DNA of 64,000 nt from Cupriavidus basilensis (GTDB taxonomy: Bacteria; Pseudomonadota; Gammaproteobacteria; Burkholderiales; Burkholderiaceae), in contig NZ_CP010537.1 in the NCBI RefSeq assembly GCF_000832305.1, positions 3,348,001 to 3,412,000 of the forward strand, written 5' to 3'. Under the pieces are notes generated by a model. The model worked only from the letters and a program-made list of their open reading frames with translations. It was not told the DNA's origin and did no database searches. Position 1 is the first letter of the stretch. Each line of letters begins with the position of its first letter. A program made the translations under genes and the position numbers. Positions 48,390 to 56,267 of this stretch are shown piece by piece.

Positions 48390-50141
48390 CTATGAAACAA
48401 CCTGCTCAAGACCGTGGTGACCGACTGGTGCTTCAGCCAACCAGGGAATGAGCGCACAACGCGTCGCGAGCTTGTCTGCGACACGCCTGACAAACGGCAC
48501 CTCATACGCCCCACGCTGGCAAAGCAGGGGGTTGTGTGTACCGCTGGCCAGCAGGGACTGATTAATTACCCATGCAAATGGCTCAATACCAGCCCGCGCA
48601 AGGTCACCTTGCAGGCGCTCCGCTTCATGGACGGGTGTCGCTTCTGGCAGCGTCACAATCAGAACCCGCGTGTACTTTTTGTCGCGCAGGCGCGGGAGTA
48701 GTTGGCGCACTGATTCTGGCATATCGCCTTGAGTACGCATGACTTCCCGATGATAGGCTTCAGCCGCATCGAGAAGCAGGATGGTGTGGCCTGTGGGGGC
48801 GGTGTCGAGCACGACAAATCCATCCTTACCTTCATCCACGGTCCGGGCAAAGGCTCTGAAGATGGCGATCTCCTCCGTGCATGGCGAGCGCAAGTCCTCC
48901 TCCAGCATTGCGCGACCGCCAGCATCCAGGCTCTTTCCCGCCTTCTCCAGAACCTCACGCGTGTATTGTGCGACTTCGTGCTCAGGGTCGATGCGAGTCA
49001 CCGTCAGCCCGGGAACGTCGCCATCCATGGCTGCTGCCACATGCGCGGCTGGGTCGGTCGTCGAGAGCACGACCTTGCCTCCCCGCTTCGCAAGCGACAA
49101 GGCAATAGCCGCAGCCACCGTGGTCTTTCCGACGCCGCCTTTACCCATGGTCATGATGACACCGTGGCCTCCTTGAGCAATTTCCTCAATCAGACTGGCT
49201 AATCCGGGGGGCAACGGTGTCTGCGGCATTGTCTCCGAGGTTGCAGCAGACTCTGCACGCTCGGGATGAGCCATCAGTCGAAGGGCGTCCAATCCAACCG
49301 TACCTTTAGGTAGGAAGGGAATCGTTGTTCTGGTCAGACCGGCCAGCGCATCTGGTATGTTTGCCAGGGCCTCCCTGGCACGCTGCGACATAGCCAAGGC
49401 AATAGCATCGTTCGTTTGTTCTGTCGTAAAGAGCCCGTTAATGGCCAACGTGAGATTCCGAACCCCCAGTTCGGCCAACTCCCCACGGGTGCGATTGGCT
49501 TCGCGAAAAGAGGACACTTCCGGTCGGCTGACCAAAACGACGGTGGTTTCTGCCGGATTCGATAGGCGCTCCACCGTCGCCGCGTACAACGCCTTTTGCT
49601 TCTCCAGACCCGCTAGCGGCCCGAGACAAGAGGCTCCTCCCGTCGAGGAACCGATGAACTCGTTCCACGCGGTTGGTAACGTCAGAAGGCGAAGCGTATG
49701 CCCGGTGGGAGCCGTGTCAAAAATCACATGGTCGAATTCTGCCGTTGCCTGGGGGTCTCCCAGAAGCTTCGAGAACTCATCGAATGCCGCAATTTCAACA
49801 GTACAGGCGCCGGAGAATTGTTCCTCCATGCTTTGAATCGCTGCGGCCGGCAGAACGCCCCGATAGGGGGTCACCATGCGTTCTCGATAGGCGCGGGCTG
49901 AGGCTTCCGGGTCAATATTCAACGCAAAAAGACCTGCTGCGCCTGGAATGGCGGTCGGCACCTGGCTCAACGCAACACCCAATACCTCGTCCAGATTGGA
50001 GGCCGGGTCGGTGCTGACAATCAACACGTTCTTCCCAGCTTCGACCAAGGCGAGGCCCGTGGCACAGGAGAGCGAGGTTTTGCCGACGCCGCCTTTGCCC
50101 GTGAAAAACAGATAGCGCGTTGCGGTATTTGGCAATGTCAT
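48390..50141 (-). CDS. arsA: ArsA arsenite-stimulated ATPase
   Basis: 583 residues with the duplicated ArsA layout. Half A has P-loop FFTGKGGVGKTSLSCA, DPASNLDEVL and FDTAPTGHTLRLL. Half B has P-loop MTMGKGGVGKTTVAAA, TTDPAAHVAAAM and LDTAPTGHTILLL. Two cysteines fall in the metalloid-binding areas (SGACTVEIAAF in half A and LRSPCTEEIAIF in half B); a third Cys (LLCQRGAYE) lies near the C-terminus. It normally energises the ArsB arsenite channel using metalloid handed over by ArsD. No arsB, arsC or arsR is visible here. It starts 12 bp after the ArsD-like gene. Confidence 0.94.
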   Translation of the reverse strand: MTLPNTATRYLFFTGKGGVGKTSLSCATGLALVEAGKNVLIVSTDPASNLDEVLGVALSQVPTAIPGAAGLFALNIDPEASARAYRERMVTPYRGVLPAAAIQSMEEQFSGACTVEIAAFDEFSKLLGDPQATAEFDHVIFDTAPTGHTLRLLTLPTAWNEFIGSSTGGASCLGPLAGLEKQKALYAATVERLSNPAETTVVLVSRPEVSSFREANRTRGELAELGVRNLTLAINGLFTTEQTNDAIALAMSQRAREALANIPDALAGLTRTTIPFLPKGTVGLDALRLMAHPERAESAATSETMPQTPLPPGLASLIEEIAQGGHGVIMTMGKGGVGKTTVAAAIALSLAKRGGKVVLSTTDPAAHVAAAMDGDVPGLTVTRIDPEHEVAQYTREVLEKAGKSLDAGGRAMLEEDLRSPCTEEIAIFRAFARTVDEGKDGFVVLDTAPTGHTILLLDAAEAYHREVMRTQGDMPESVRQLLPRLRDKKYTRVLIVTLPEATPVHEAERLQGDLARAGIEPFAWVINQSLLASGTHNPLLCQRGAYEVPFVRRVADKLATRCALIPWLAEAPVGHHGLEQVVS

Positions 50142-50153
50142 TTGAATTCCCGC

Positions 50154-50756
50154 TCAGCAGCAACCAGATTTCGGGTTGCAGCCAGGGCTGCCCACTCTAA
50201 TGTGCGGTTTCTCCGCAGTTGTAAGGGTGATGCCCAACTTCTGCGCGAGTTGCTGGCGGGATGGGTACACCCCGGTGGCGACGATGTGGCCATCAACGCA
50301 AAGGATGGGGAGGCGGTCCATGCCCGCCTCCATTTCCTTGACCACGGCCGGATTGGCGGCGAAGGCCTGTGGCTCCTGGCCCAGATTGTGGCGCTCCACG
50401 GCAATGCCATGTTGCGCCACCCACTTCAGGTCAGCGGCAAACTGGGCAAGTATCGGGTCGACCTCAACACCGCAAACACCTGTCGAACAGCACATGGCAG
50501 GGTCAAATACTTCAAGTTTCGTCATGATGTTTTCTTTCGTCGGAACTGAACGGCAACCTTCGGCCCGTTGAACCGGCGGACACGGTACGTCACCGTAGGA
50601 ACAGAAGACACAACAATCGCCAGGCTTTGGTTTCATGACGGTCTTGCAACCGAGACACTCATAGAACCACTGACAGGCTTCGGTCGGCATCGTTTCCCTG
50701 CTGCCATGGCCGCAACGGGGACAAGTCAGCGTAGACTCAAGAATCACATCCATCAT
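50154..50756 (-). CDS. arsD: Zinc-ribbon (GDCCVFCSYG) domain fused to ArsD metallochaperone
   Basis: One open frame of 200 codons. Residues 1-~70 form a Cys-rich domain: LTCPRCGHGSRETMPTEACQ, YECLGCKTVMKPKPGDCCVFC, SYGDVPCPP. That block is usually a stand-alone protein of about 70-80 residues. From Met78 (50525) it is ArsD: KLEVFDPAMCCSTGVCGVEV with the vicinal Cys pair CC and the third Cys, then NPAVVKEMEAGMDRLPIL, GVYPSRQQLAQKLG and a CC C-terminus. ArsD delivers arsenite to ArsA. Only a weak ribosome site (GAAAG) precedes the internal ATG, so the fusion may be real, though separate ArsD translation is possible. Confidence 0.85.
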   Translation of the reverse strand: MMDVILESTLTCPRCGHGSRETMPTEACQWFYECLGCKTVMKPKPGDCCVFCSYGDVPCPPVQRAEGCRSVPTKENIMTKLEVFDPAMCCSTGVCGVEVDPILAQFAADLKWVAQHGIAVERHNLGQEPQAFAANPAVVKEMEAGMDRLPILCVDGHIVATGVYPSRQQLAQKLGITLTTAEKPHIRVGSPGCNPKSGCC

Positions 50757-50768
50757 TTGTAGCTCTCG

Positions 50769-51329
50769 CTATTGGGATGGCTGGCGGGGCGACTGCGGCT
50801 GCATCCACATGTGTTGGTGTTGCATCATGTTGTCCATCATCATTTGTTGCATGCCCATGTACTGGTCCATCATGTACTGCCGCTGCTTCATTTGCTCAGG
50901 GGTCAGTTTCGAATAGGCGCCCCCCATCTGCCCCCAACCCATCATAGGACCGCCCATCATGTGGCCGCCGGGACCACCAGGACCACCAGGGCCACCCATC
51001 ATGTGGCCTCCCGTCATTGGCCCGCCCATCATCCCTCGGCCCCACATGCCATGCATCATGCCCATCGTGCTCTGCATGGTTGCCCAGTGCTCCTCAAGTA
51101 ACTTCTGGCGCTCCTTCGGGTCCTGCGTCTGGCGGATTTTTTCCATCTGCTCCTGCATCTTCTTCATGTTTTCCTGAACCTGCGCCGTCTGCTTGTCGAA
51201 CTCGGCGACATTAGGTTGCTCTTGTTTCGCCGGAGTCGCCTTCGCGTCTGGTTTAGCTTGCTGGGCAAGCGCCGGCATCACTGAGAGGACGGCTGCGGAT
51301 AACACCGCCACTATGATTTCTCTCTTCAT
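50769..51329 (-). CDS. Methionine/histidine-rich periplasmic protein
   Basis: 186 residues. A signal peptide (IIVAVLSAAVLSVMPALA) is followed by a helical, charged middle (EFDKQTAQVQENMKKMQEQM, EKIRQTQDPKERQKLLEEHW). A Met/Gly section (MMHGMWGRGMMGGPMTGGHM, GGPGGPGGPGGHMM) and a Met/Gln/His end (MMMDNMMQHQHMWMQPQ) complete it. It is predicted to be periplasmic and to bind Cu(I)/Ag(I). Same layout as the product of 46040-46552. It precedes the arsD-like gene by 12 bp on the same strand and may share its transcript. Confidence 0.82.
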   Translation of the reverse strand: MKREIIVAVLSAAVLSVMPALAQQAKPDAKATPAKQEQPNVAEFDKQTAQVQENMKKMQEQMEKIRQTQDPKERQKLLEEHWATMQSTMGMMHGMWGRGMMGGPMTGGHMMGGPGGPGGPGGHMMGGPMMGWGQMGGAYSKLTPEQMKQRQYMMDQYMGMQQMMMDNMMQHQHMWMQPQSPRQPSQ

Positions 51330-51652
51330 CTTGTCTCTCCTCTATGGCAAGTAACGACCTTTCCGGCAAGGCCCAGTCGAGGACGGCGCCGGTCGAACTC
51401 AGGGAAGACGCCTGATTTGAAATCCGCGCGACAAGTCATGACGCGCGATAGCATGGCCCCTTTTCTATGGCAAGGATAGTGCGCCCCACTTGGGCGGCAT
51501 TGACGCAAGACAAGAGTTCGGATGGTTGCGCGCTCTCGGCCATCGGTAATGCGGATTTACTGCCGACTGGCAAGCAATGCATCGCGAGATCTGTCCTGAC
51601 CGCGCAGGGAGCGCCAGGCTTTTGTCCTTTCGCAGAATGCAATGCCACAGGA
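51330..51652. other. Intergenic region between Met-rich gene and Crp/Fnr regulator
   Basis: About 320 bp between divergent genes, expected to contain promoters in both directions. Open frames here show no family match. No FNR consensus box is present, only a short GATTT-G-AAATC inverted repeat near 51413-51423. Confidence 0.45.
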
Positions 51653-51668
51653 TATGATTGAAATCATA
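51653..51668 (+). promoter_or_regulatory. Operator 1 of the Crp/Fnr regulator (autoregulatory site)
   Basis: TATGATT-GA-AATCATA is a perfect inverted repeat 21 bp before the preferred start codon (51690). Its core TGAT-N4-ATCA is FNR-like with A in place of the outer T. A near-copy lies immediately downstream of the gene. Confidence 0.65.
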
Positions 51669-51689
51669 CGCATCACCCCATTCATTGAC

Positions 51690-52289
51690 ATGATTTCATC
51701 AAAGAGACAAGGCTTTCCTGCCGCCCTGCGACCAAGCTCCGTCCGCACTACATATGAGGCTGGCGCCGCCATTTTCCGACTGGGCAGTCCGGCCCATTCA
51801 GTCTTCTTCGTTGAGTCTGGGGCTGTTCGTCTGATGCGACTCGGTCGCTCCGGCGAGGAGGTGATTCTTCATGATGCACGTGCCGGTGAATTTTTCGCCG
51901 AAGCCTCTCTCGACAGCCCTAAGTACCACTGCAACGCAGTGGCAAGTGAGCGCACCGAACTTCTGCAGGTACCCGCTTCGGCGCTGCGCGAGTTGCTCGA
52001 CGCCGACCGGGAATTTTCCCGTCAGTGGGTCGCACTGCTCGCACGACAACTGCGCGCAGTCCGGACTCGTGTCGAACGCCTCTCTCTGAAGAGCGCGGCG
52101 GAGAGGGTCCGTCACCTCCTTGTTTCAGAGGGGCACGGCCCCCATTGCGAGGTAACTCTGGACGGCACGTTGAAGGACCTCGCGCGCAATCTGGGCCTCA
52201 CACATGAGGCACTCTACAGAACCCTCGCAGCGATGGAGAAAGAGGGGGTCATTGAGCGGCGGAACTCGGTCCTGCGCCTCTTGCGTTGA
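51690..52289 (+). CDS. Crp/Fnr-family transcriptional regulator without Fe-S cysteines
   Basis: About 199 residues: cyclic-nucleotide-binding-type beta-roll (TYEAGAAIFRLGSPAHSVFF, then GAVRLMRLGRSGEEVILHDA), dimer helix (LDADREFSRQWVALLARQLR) and a C-terminal winged HTH (GTLKDLARNLGLTHEALYRT). The recognition helix E-A-L-Y-R keeps the Glu and Arg of FNR (E-T-I-S-R) with Tyr for Ser. It has only two cysteines and no N-terminal cluster, so it is not an oxygen-sensing FNR. ATG 51690 puts the operator upstream of the gene; ATG 51642 or 51654 would put it inside. It likely controls itself and the next gene through two matching palindromes. Confidence 0.85.
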   Translation: MISSKRQGFPAALRPSSVRTTYEAGAAIFRLGSPAHSVFFVESGAVRLMRLGRSGEEVILHDARAGEFFAEASLDSPKYHCNAVASERTELLQVPASALRELLDADREFSRQWVALLARQLRAVRTRVERLSLKSAAERVRHLLVSEGHGPHCEVTLDGTLKDLARNLGLTHEALYRTLAAMEKEGVIERRNSVLRLLR

Positions 52290-52298
52290 GGCTCAACG

Positions 52299-52318
52299 CA
52301 TATGACTGAAATCATATG
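52299..52318 (+). promoter_or_regulatory. Operator 2 of the Crp/Fnr regulator (upstream of secreted protein gene)
   Basis: CATATGACTGAAATCATATG has 7-bp perfect arms (CATATGA/TCATATG) and shares the TGA-N-TGAA-ATCATA core of the site before the regulator gene. It lies about 110 bp upstream of the secreted-protein gene at 52420. Confidence 0.65.
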
Positions 52319-52419
52319 CCCGTGAGCAATATGAGTTCACGATGATAGGGGCTCTGTATGTGGCTTTATCCCGCACATTGGTTGCCTGTACCTTTAACGC
52401 CTAAGACGAGACATATCCC

Positions 52420-52941
52420 ATGACGAAGAACCTCCTGCCCACAATACTCGCTGGCCTCATTTGCCTGCCGTTCACGTCGCAGGCCGCTGATACCCAACGC
52501 CAAGCCGAAGTCGCCAGACTCGGCGCGGATGTGATGCCGTTTAGCTTAAACGCGACGACTCACATTTTCACCAAGACCAGCGACGGTGGAACTCAGCGTG
52601 TAGTGGCGAAGGACGCGTCCGACATGCAGCAAACCAAACTGGTGCGGCAGCACTTGCATGACATTCAGACCCAGTTCCTGAAGGGAGACTTCTCTGGGCC
52701 ATCGCACGTCCATGGCAAGGGGATGCCTGGCCTTGCCGAACTGCAGAGCGCAACACCTGGCCAAATCTCCATCACCTACGAGGAGGTGGACGGTGGGGCG
52801 GAGGTCACGTATCGGACGGCTGACGCCAAGTTGGTCTCTGCGCTCCACGCTTGGTTCGATGCCCAAGTCTCCGACCATGGGAAAGATGCAGTGGCGGGCC
52901 AAGAAAGCAATCACGCACATCATGGTCATATGCCAATGTGA
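52420..52941 (+). CDS. Secreted protein of unknown function, putative Crp/Fnr target
   Basis: 173 residues. A signal peptide ends LPFTSQA-AD. The mature part has FSLNATTHIFTKTSDGGTQR, LVRQHLHDIQTQFLKGDFSG, then GKGMPGLAELQSATPGQISI and a His/Met tail (HAHHGHMPM). I recognise no enzyme motif. The order of a helical His-containing segment (QHLHDI) followed by a beta-rich half is consistent with a small periplasmic binding protein. It is 130 bp downstream of the Crp/Fnr gene and behind a copy of its operator, so regulation by it is likely. Function unknown. Confidence 0.75.
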   Translation: MTKNLLPTILAGLICLPFTSQAADTQRQAEVARLGADVMPFSLNATTHIFTKTSDGGTQRVVAKDASDMQQTKLVRQHLHDIQTQFLKGDFSGPSHVHGKGMPGLAELQSATPGQISITYEEVDGGAEVTYRTADAKLVSALHAWFDAQVSDHGKDAVAGQESNHAHHGHMPM

Positions 52942-52964
52942 CCGCGAGGAGTGTCTTTTCCGCC

Positions 52965-53850
52965 ATTTCGCAATCGCGCGTGCAACAGGCATTGACCTGG
53001 ATACCGAGCCGGCGAAGTGCATCGATAAGACTACGCGAATCGGGGCGCGGCGCATCGTACAGATAAGCGAGACCGACCAATTGCAATGGTGCCGCACCGT
53101 CGGCCTTTGCAACTGCCAGTACACGCTCCCCCTTCCGGGCTTCCGCGTTTGCCCGTTCTTCCAGTTCGTTGATGTCCTGAGGACTGCGGTCCGCCGCCTG
53201 CGCAACAGTTCGCAAGGCGCCCTGTACGCAGCGTACTGTTCGGCCCCCGAATGCCTTCACCGCCTCGGTACGTCGGGTAGTCGCAGAGAACGGCTGGAAA
53301 GACAGTGTCCTGGTGGCAACGCTCGCTTGCTTCGCTACTGCGGCGCGAAGAAACGCTAGGTCAATCGGGTCCTCATTCGCCTCGTTCGACGCAAGAGCTG
53401 CGACCTCGATAACGTCGTCCTCACCAAAGCCAGGCTCGGCCTGCACCAGCTTGAGGGAAAGGTCCATGGAGCCCAACGCGCTGCTTACCGTGAACATGAC
53501 AGGCAAAGCGACTGGCACCGCGCTCATCAGCAATACCAGCGCGATAGGAAGCGTGTCGAGCAGTGGCAGTCCTTTGAGGTACGAGAGACCACTAGCGTCA
53601 GCACCACGAGCGCACCCACAATAATAAGCAGCCAGCGAACCACGCGTGCGACGACCTCCTCGACGTGCAACTTCGGGGGCGCGCTGGCGACGAGCTCCGT
53701 AGTCCGGCCGAAATAGGTATGGGTCCCGGTTTCAACCACCACCCCATTCCCCTCGCCCCGGCGTATCGTTGCGCCGGCATACAGGGTATCGCCCGCGTTC
53801 ATTTCCACTTCGCGCGACTCACCGGTGAGTACAGTGGCTCGCCGCATACT
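52965..53850 (-). pseudogene. P-type (H+-type) ATPase, decayed
   Basis: Remnant of a plasma-membrane proton-type P-ATPase. The first piece has VLTGESREVEMNAGDTLYAG and RWLLIIVGALVVLTLVVS. A frameshift near 53535 leads to LMSAVPVALPVMFTVSSALG, then EVAALASNEANEDPIDLAFL and QLVGLAYLYDAPRPDSRSLI. Between GSMDLS and LKLVQAEPG about 35-40 family residues are missing, including the phosphorylated DKTGT loop. After LGIQV the MLTGD hinge is gone, and the sequence resumes in another frame (MPVARAIAKW). The N-terminal third and the C-terminal membrane domain are absent. The product cannot be a pump. Confidence 0.85.
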
Positions 53851-54391
53851 GAAAAGGTAGGCCATGAACGTAAAGAAGGAAGAAGAACCCGCACGCTGGA
53901 GAGTCAACTGTCCAGTTTGTTGATGCACGACAGAAATCCGTCGACGACCCCGGCGGACGGGGTCAGGCTGGCAATGCAAAGAAGACGCAATAAGGACGCC
54001 AAACCGACGAAATGACTTACAGGCATGACAATCGAAGATCCGGTGGCGCGAACACGTGGCCCATCGATATCGTTTTGAATGCAGGCAGCGGCCATTTTCT
54101 AGGTAGGCGCAACGGATGTCGTCCTGTGCGAACGAGCTACGCCCGGGAGCATGTACCGCCCGCCCCGACGTTCACAAAACTGCAACAATTTCGGGTTAGC
54201 GTGCCTACCCGGCACACAGGTACATACTCCGTTGGGGGTGACGATTTTTGACACAATCCGTATCGGTGTGCCCCACCCACCAATCTCACTGACATCCGAG
54301 GACAAGCGGCTCGCGCTCAGCAGCTTAGCCATCGCGCTTAGCGGCCATAGGACCGCTCCGCCGCCCCGGCTAACGGATGTTAAGACGCCAT
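53851..54391. other. Non-coding or heavily decayed region
   Basis: About 540 bp with no intact gene. A short plus-strand frame near 54012 reads TWPIDIVLNAGSGHFLG, reminiscent of the start of a diacylglycerol-kinase-like domain (I-x-x-N-x-x-SG), but nothing follows it. The region lies between two gene remnants and looks like further decay. Confidence 0.4.
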
Positions 54392-54585
54392 TCAGCGCGG
54401 GCCGAGAACCCCGGCCATGGCAGACTCACGCATCCCTTGGCGTATATCTAGCTGTCCATTGGCATCGCGCCACAGGATTGCGGGGGCAGCCCGCAGACCC
54501 AATGAGGCCATCAGCATCTCCTTGGCATCGAGCTTTGCCTTCACCGCCAGCGGGAACCGCAGATACAACGAATCAATATCGCCAT
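54392..54585 (-). pseudogene. DsbG/DsbC-like thiol:disulfide interchange protein, C-terminal fragment
   Basis: The last ~45 codons (KAKLDAKEMLMASLGLRAAP, then AILWRDANGQLDIRQGM and VLGPR) match the C-terminal thioredoxin-fold end of DsbG/DsbC. In the family N-x-x-LM-x-x-LG-x-x-ATPAI-x-x-x-D-x-xG is conserved; here cis-Pro context reads AAPAI. The catalytic CxxC and dimerisation domain are missing because the frame joins unrelated sequence, next to the SQR fusion gene. A remnant, not functional. Confidence 0.65.
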
Positions 54586-54587
54586 TG

Positions 54588-56255
54588 CTAGTCCAGCAGC
54601 GCCGGCTGCGCCATCCACTCGCGGCCTTTGAGCATCCCGTCCCAGTAAAGCGGCGGCAGGATGCGCTCTTTGAGAAACCATGCGGCGCGAGACGGTTTGG
54701 TGCCATCAATGAGCCAGGCTGGGAAGCTAGGCGCAACCTTGCCACCATACAGAAACTCGGCCAGCACCACCTTGCCTCGCTCCACCGTCAGCGGGCAAGA
54801 GCCATACCCGTCGTACTGCGCTTGGCCTACGGCGTAACTCAGGCTGGCGAGTATGTTGTGCGCGACCACAGGTGCCTGCTTGCGAGCGGCCGCTGCCGTC
54901 TTTGCGTTCGTGGTATTGCTCACATCGCCGAGGGCGTAGATGTTTGCGTAGGTCTTATGGCGCAGGGTGGCTGGGTCAACATCCACCCAACCGGCAGCAT
55001 CCGCCAGTGGGCTGGCTCGCACAAAGTCCGGTGCGGTCTGCGGTGGCACCACATGAAGCATGTCGAAATCGGTATCGACCATCTCCTTGCTGCCATCTGG
55101 CATGGCCCGCATGAACGTGGCACGCCGACGCGGGCCGTCAATCCTCTTGAGCGTATGGCCAAAGCGCAGGTCGATGCCGTAAGCCTTCACATACTCCATC
55201 AGCGCCGGGACATAGTCCGGCACGCCGAAGAGCACGGCCCCGGCATTGAAGAACTGGATCTGCGTGTCTTTCAGCGTGCCGTTGCGGCGCCACGTATCGC
55301 ATGAGAGATACATGGCCTTCTGTGGCGCACCGGCGCACTTGATGGGCATCGGAGGTTGCGTGAAGAGCGCCTTGCCACCGCGCAAAGCGCGAACCAGTTC
55401 CCACGTGTATGGCGCGAGGTCAAATCGATAATTCGACGTCACGCCATTTCGCCCCAGCGTTTCAACCAGGCCGTCGATACCGTGCCAGTCAATCTTGAGG
55501 CCCGGGCATACCACGAGGCGCTGATAGCGGACCACCCGGCAGCCCTCAAGGACAACCGCATTCCTCTCTGGCTCGAATGCCACCACGGCGGCCTTGAGCC
55601 AGCGGACACCGGCTGGCACGCGGGAGGCCATCGTGCGGGCAGTGGACGCAGCCGGGAAGACGCCTGCGCCGACCAGGGTCCAGCCTGGCTGGTAATAGTG
55701 CACGTCGGCCGGGTCGATGATGGCGATGTCTAGCTCGGGCTCACGTGCGCGCAGGCTGGACGCGACCGCGATGCCGGCAGCACCGCCGCCGACGATGACT
55801 ACCGCGTGCTCCGCGTCGACGACTTCCACCGGCGTCTTGCCAGCGTTGGCAATGCGCTGTACCACCGCTTTCAGGTCGAAGCCCGCTTGGGCCGCGCGCT
55901 CCTGTATTCCCGCGACGGGCAGCTTGTCAGCTTGCGACAAGGCCCAGAGCGTTGCCGAGCGGGTTCCGGTGCGGCAATACGCCAGGATAGGCTTGGGAAG
56001 TTCCGCGCACAGTGCCGCGAATGCCGCCGCCTGTTCGGCCGAGGCTTGTCCAGGCACCACGGGTTGATGAACCGCTTGCAGGCCTGCTTGTTTCGCCGCT
56101 TGCGCGATTTCTTGAAAATTTGGCTGGTCGGACGCTTCGCCGTCCGGACGGTGGCACACGATGGCGCGATAGCCGAGCGCCTTCAGTGAAGCTACATCAG
56201 TGGCACTGATTTGCGGCGATATCGAGAGGTCCGGCGTAAGGGCGCGCGGATTCAT
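54588..56255 (-). CDS. DUF442 domain fused to sulfide:quinone oxidoreductase-like flavoprotein
   Basis: 555 residues. The N-terminal ~110 are a DUF442 (beta-lactamase-hydrolase-associated, phosphatase/rhodanese-like) domain with active-site loop AYCRTGTRSATLW. From about 150 there is an FAD-binding oxidoreductase: VVIVGGGAAGIAVASSL, DPADVHYYQPGWTLVGAG, RLVVCPGLKIDW and the SQR cysteine motif MPIKCAGAPQKAMYLSCD, then YALGDVSNTTNAKTAAA. The two cysteines (VVCPG and IKCAG) match SQR catalytic positions. It would oxidise sulfide to persulfide, passing electrons to quinone. It starts 12 bp after the persulfide-dioxygenase-like gene; together they form a sulfide-detoxification operon. Confidence 0.92.
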   Translation of the reverse strand: MNPRALTPDLSISPQISATDVASLKALGYRAIVCHRPDGEASDQPNFQEIAQAAKQAGLQAVHQPVVPGQASAEQAAAFAALCAELPKPILAYCRTGTRSATLWALSQADKLPVAGIQERAAQAGFDLKAVVQRIANAGKTPVEVVDAEHAVVIVGGGAAGIAVASSLRAREPELDIAIIDPADVHYYQPGWTLVGAGVFPAASTARTMASRVPAGVRWLKAAVVAFEPERNAVVLEGCRVVRYQRLVVCPGLKIDWHGIDGLVETLGRNGVTSNYRFDLAPYTWELVRALRGGKALFTQPPMPIKCAGAPQKAMYLSCDTWRRNGTLKDTQIQFFNAGAVLFGVPDYVPALMEYVKAYGIDLRFGHTLKRIDGPRRRATFMRAMPDGSKEMVDTDFDMLHVVPPQTAPDFVRASPLADAAGWVDVDPATLRHKTYANIYALGDVSNTTNAKTAAAARKQAPVVAHNILASLSYAVGQAQYDGYGSCPLTVERGKVVLAEFLYGGKVAPSFPAWLIDGTKPSRAAWFLKERILPPLYWDGMLKGREWMAQPALLD

Positions 56256-56267
56256 GGTGTACTCCTC

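Noticed and set aside
54012..54251. Possible diacylglycerol-kinase-like start (IDIVLNAGSG)
   Set aside because: Only about ten residues resemble the family and nothing downstream continues it; too short to call.
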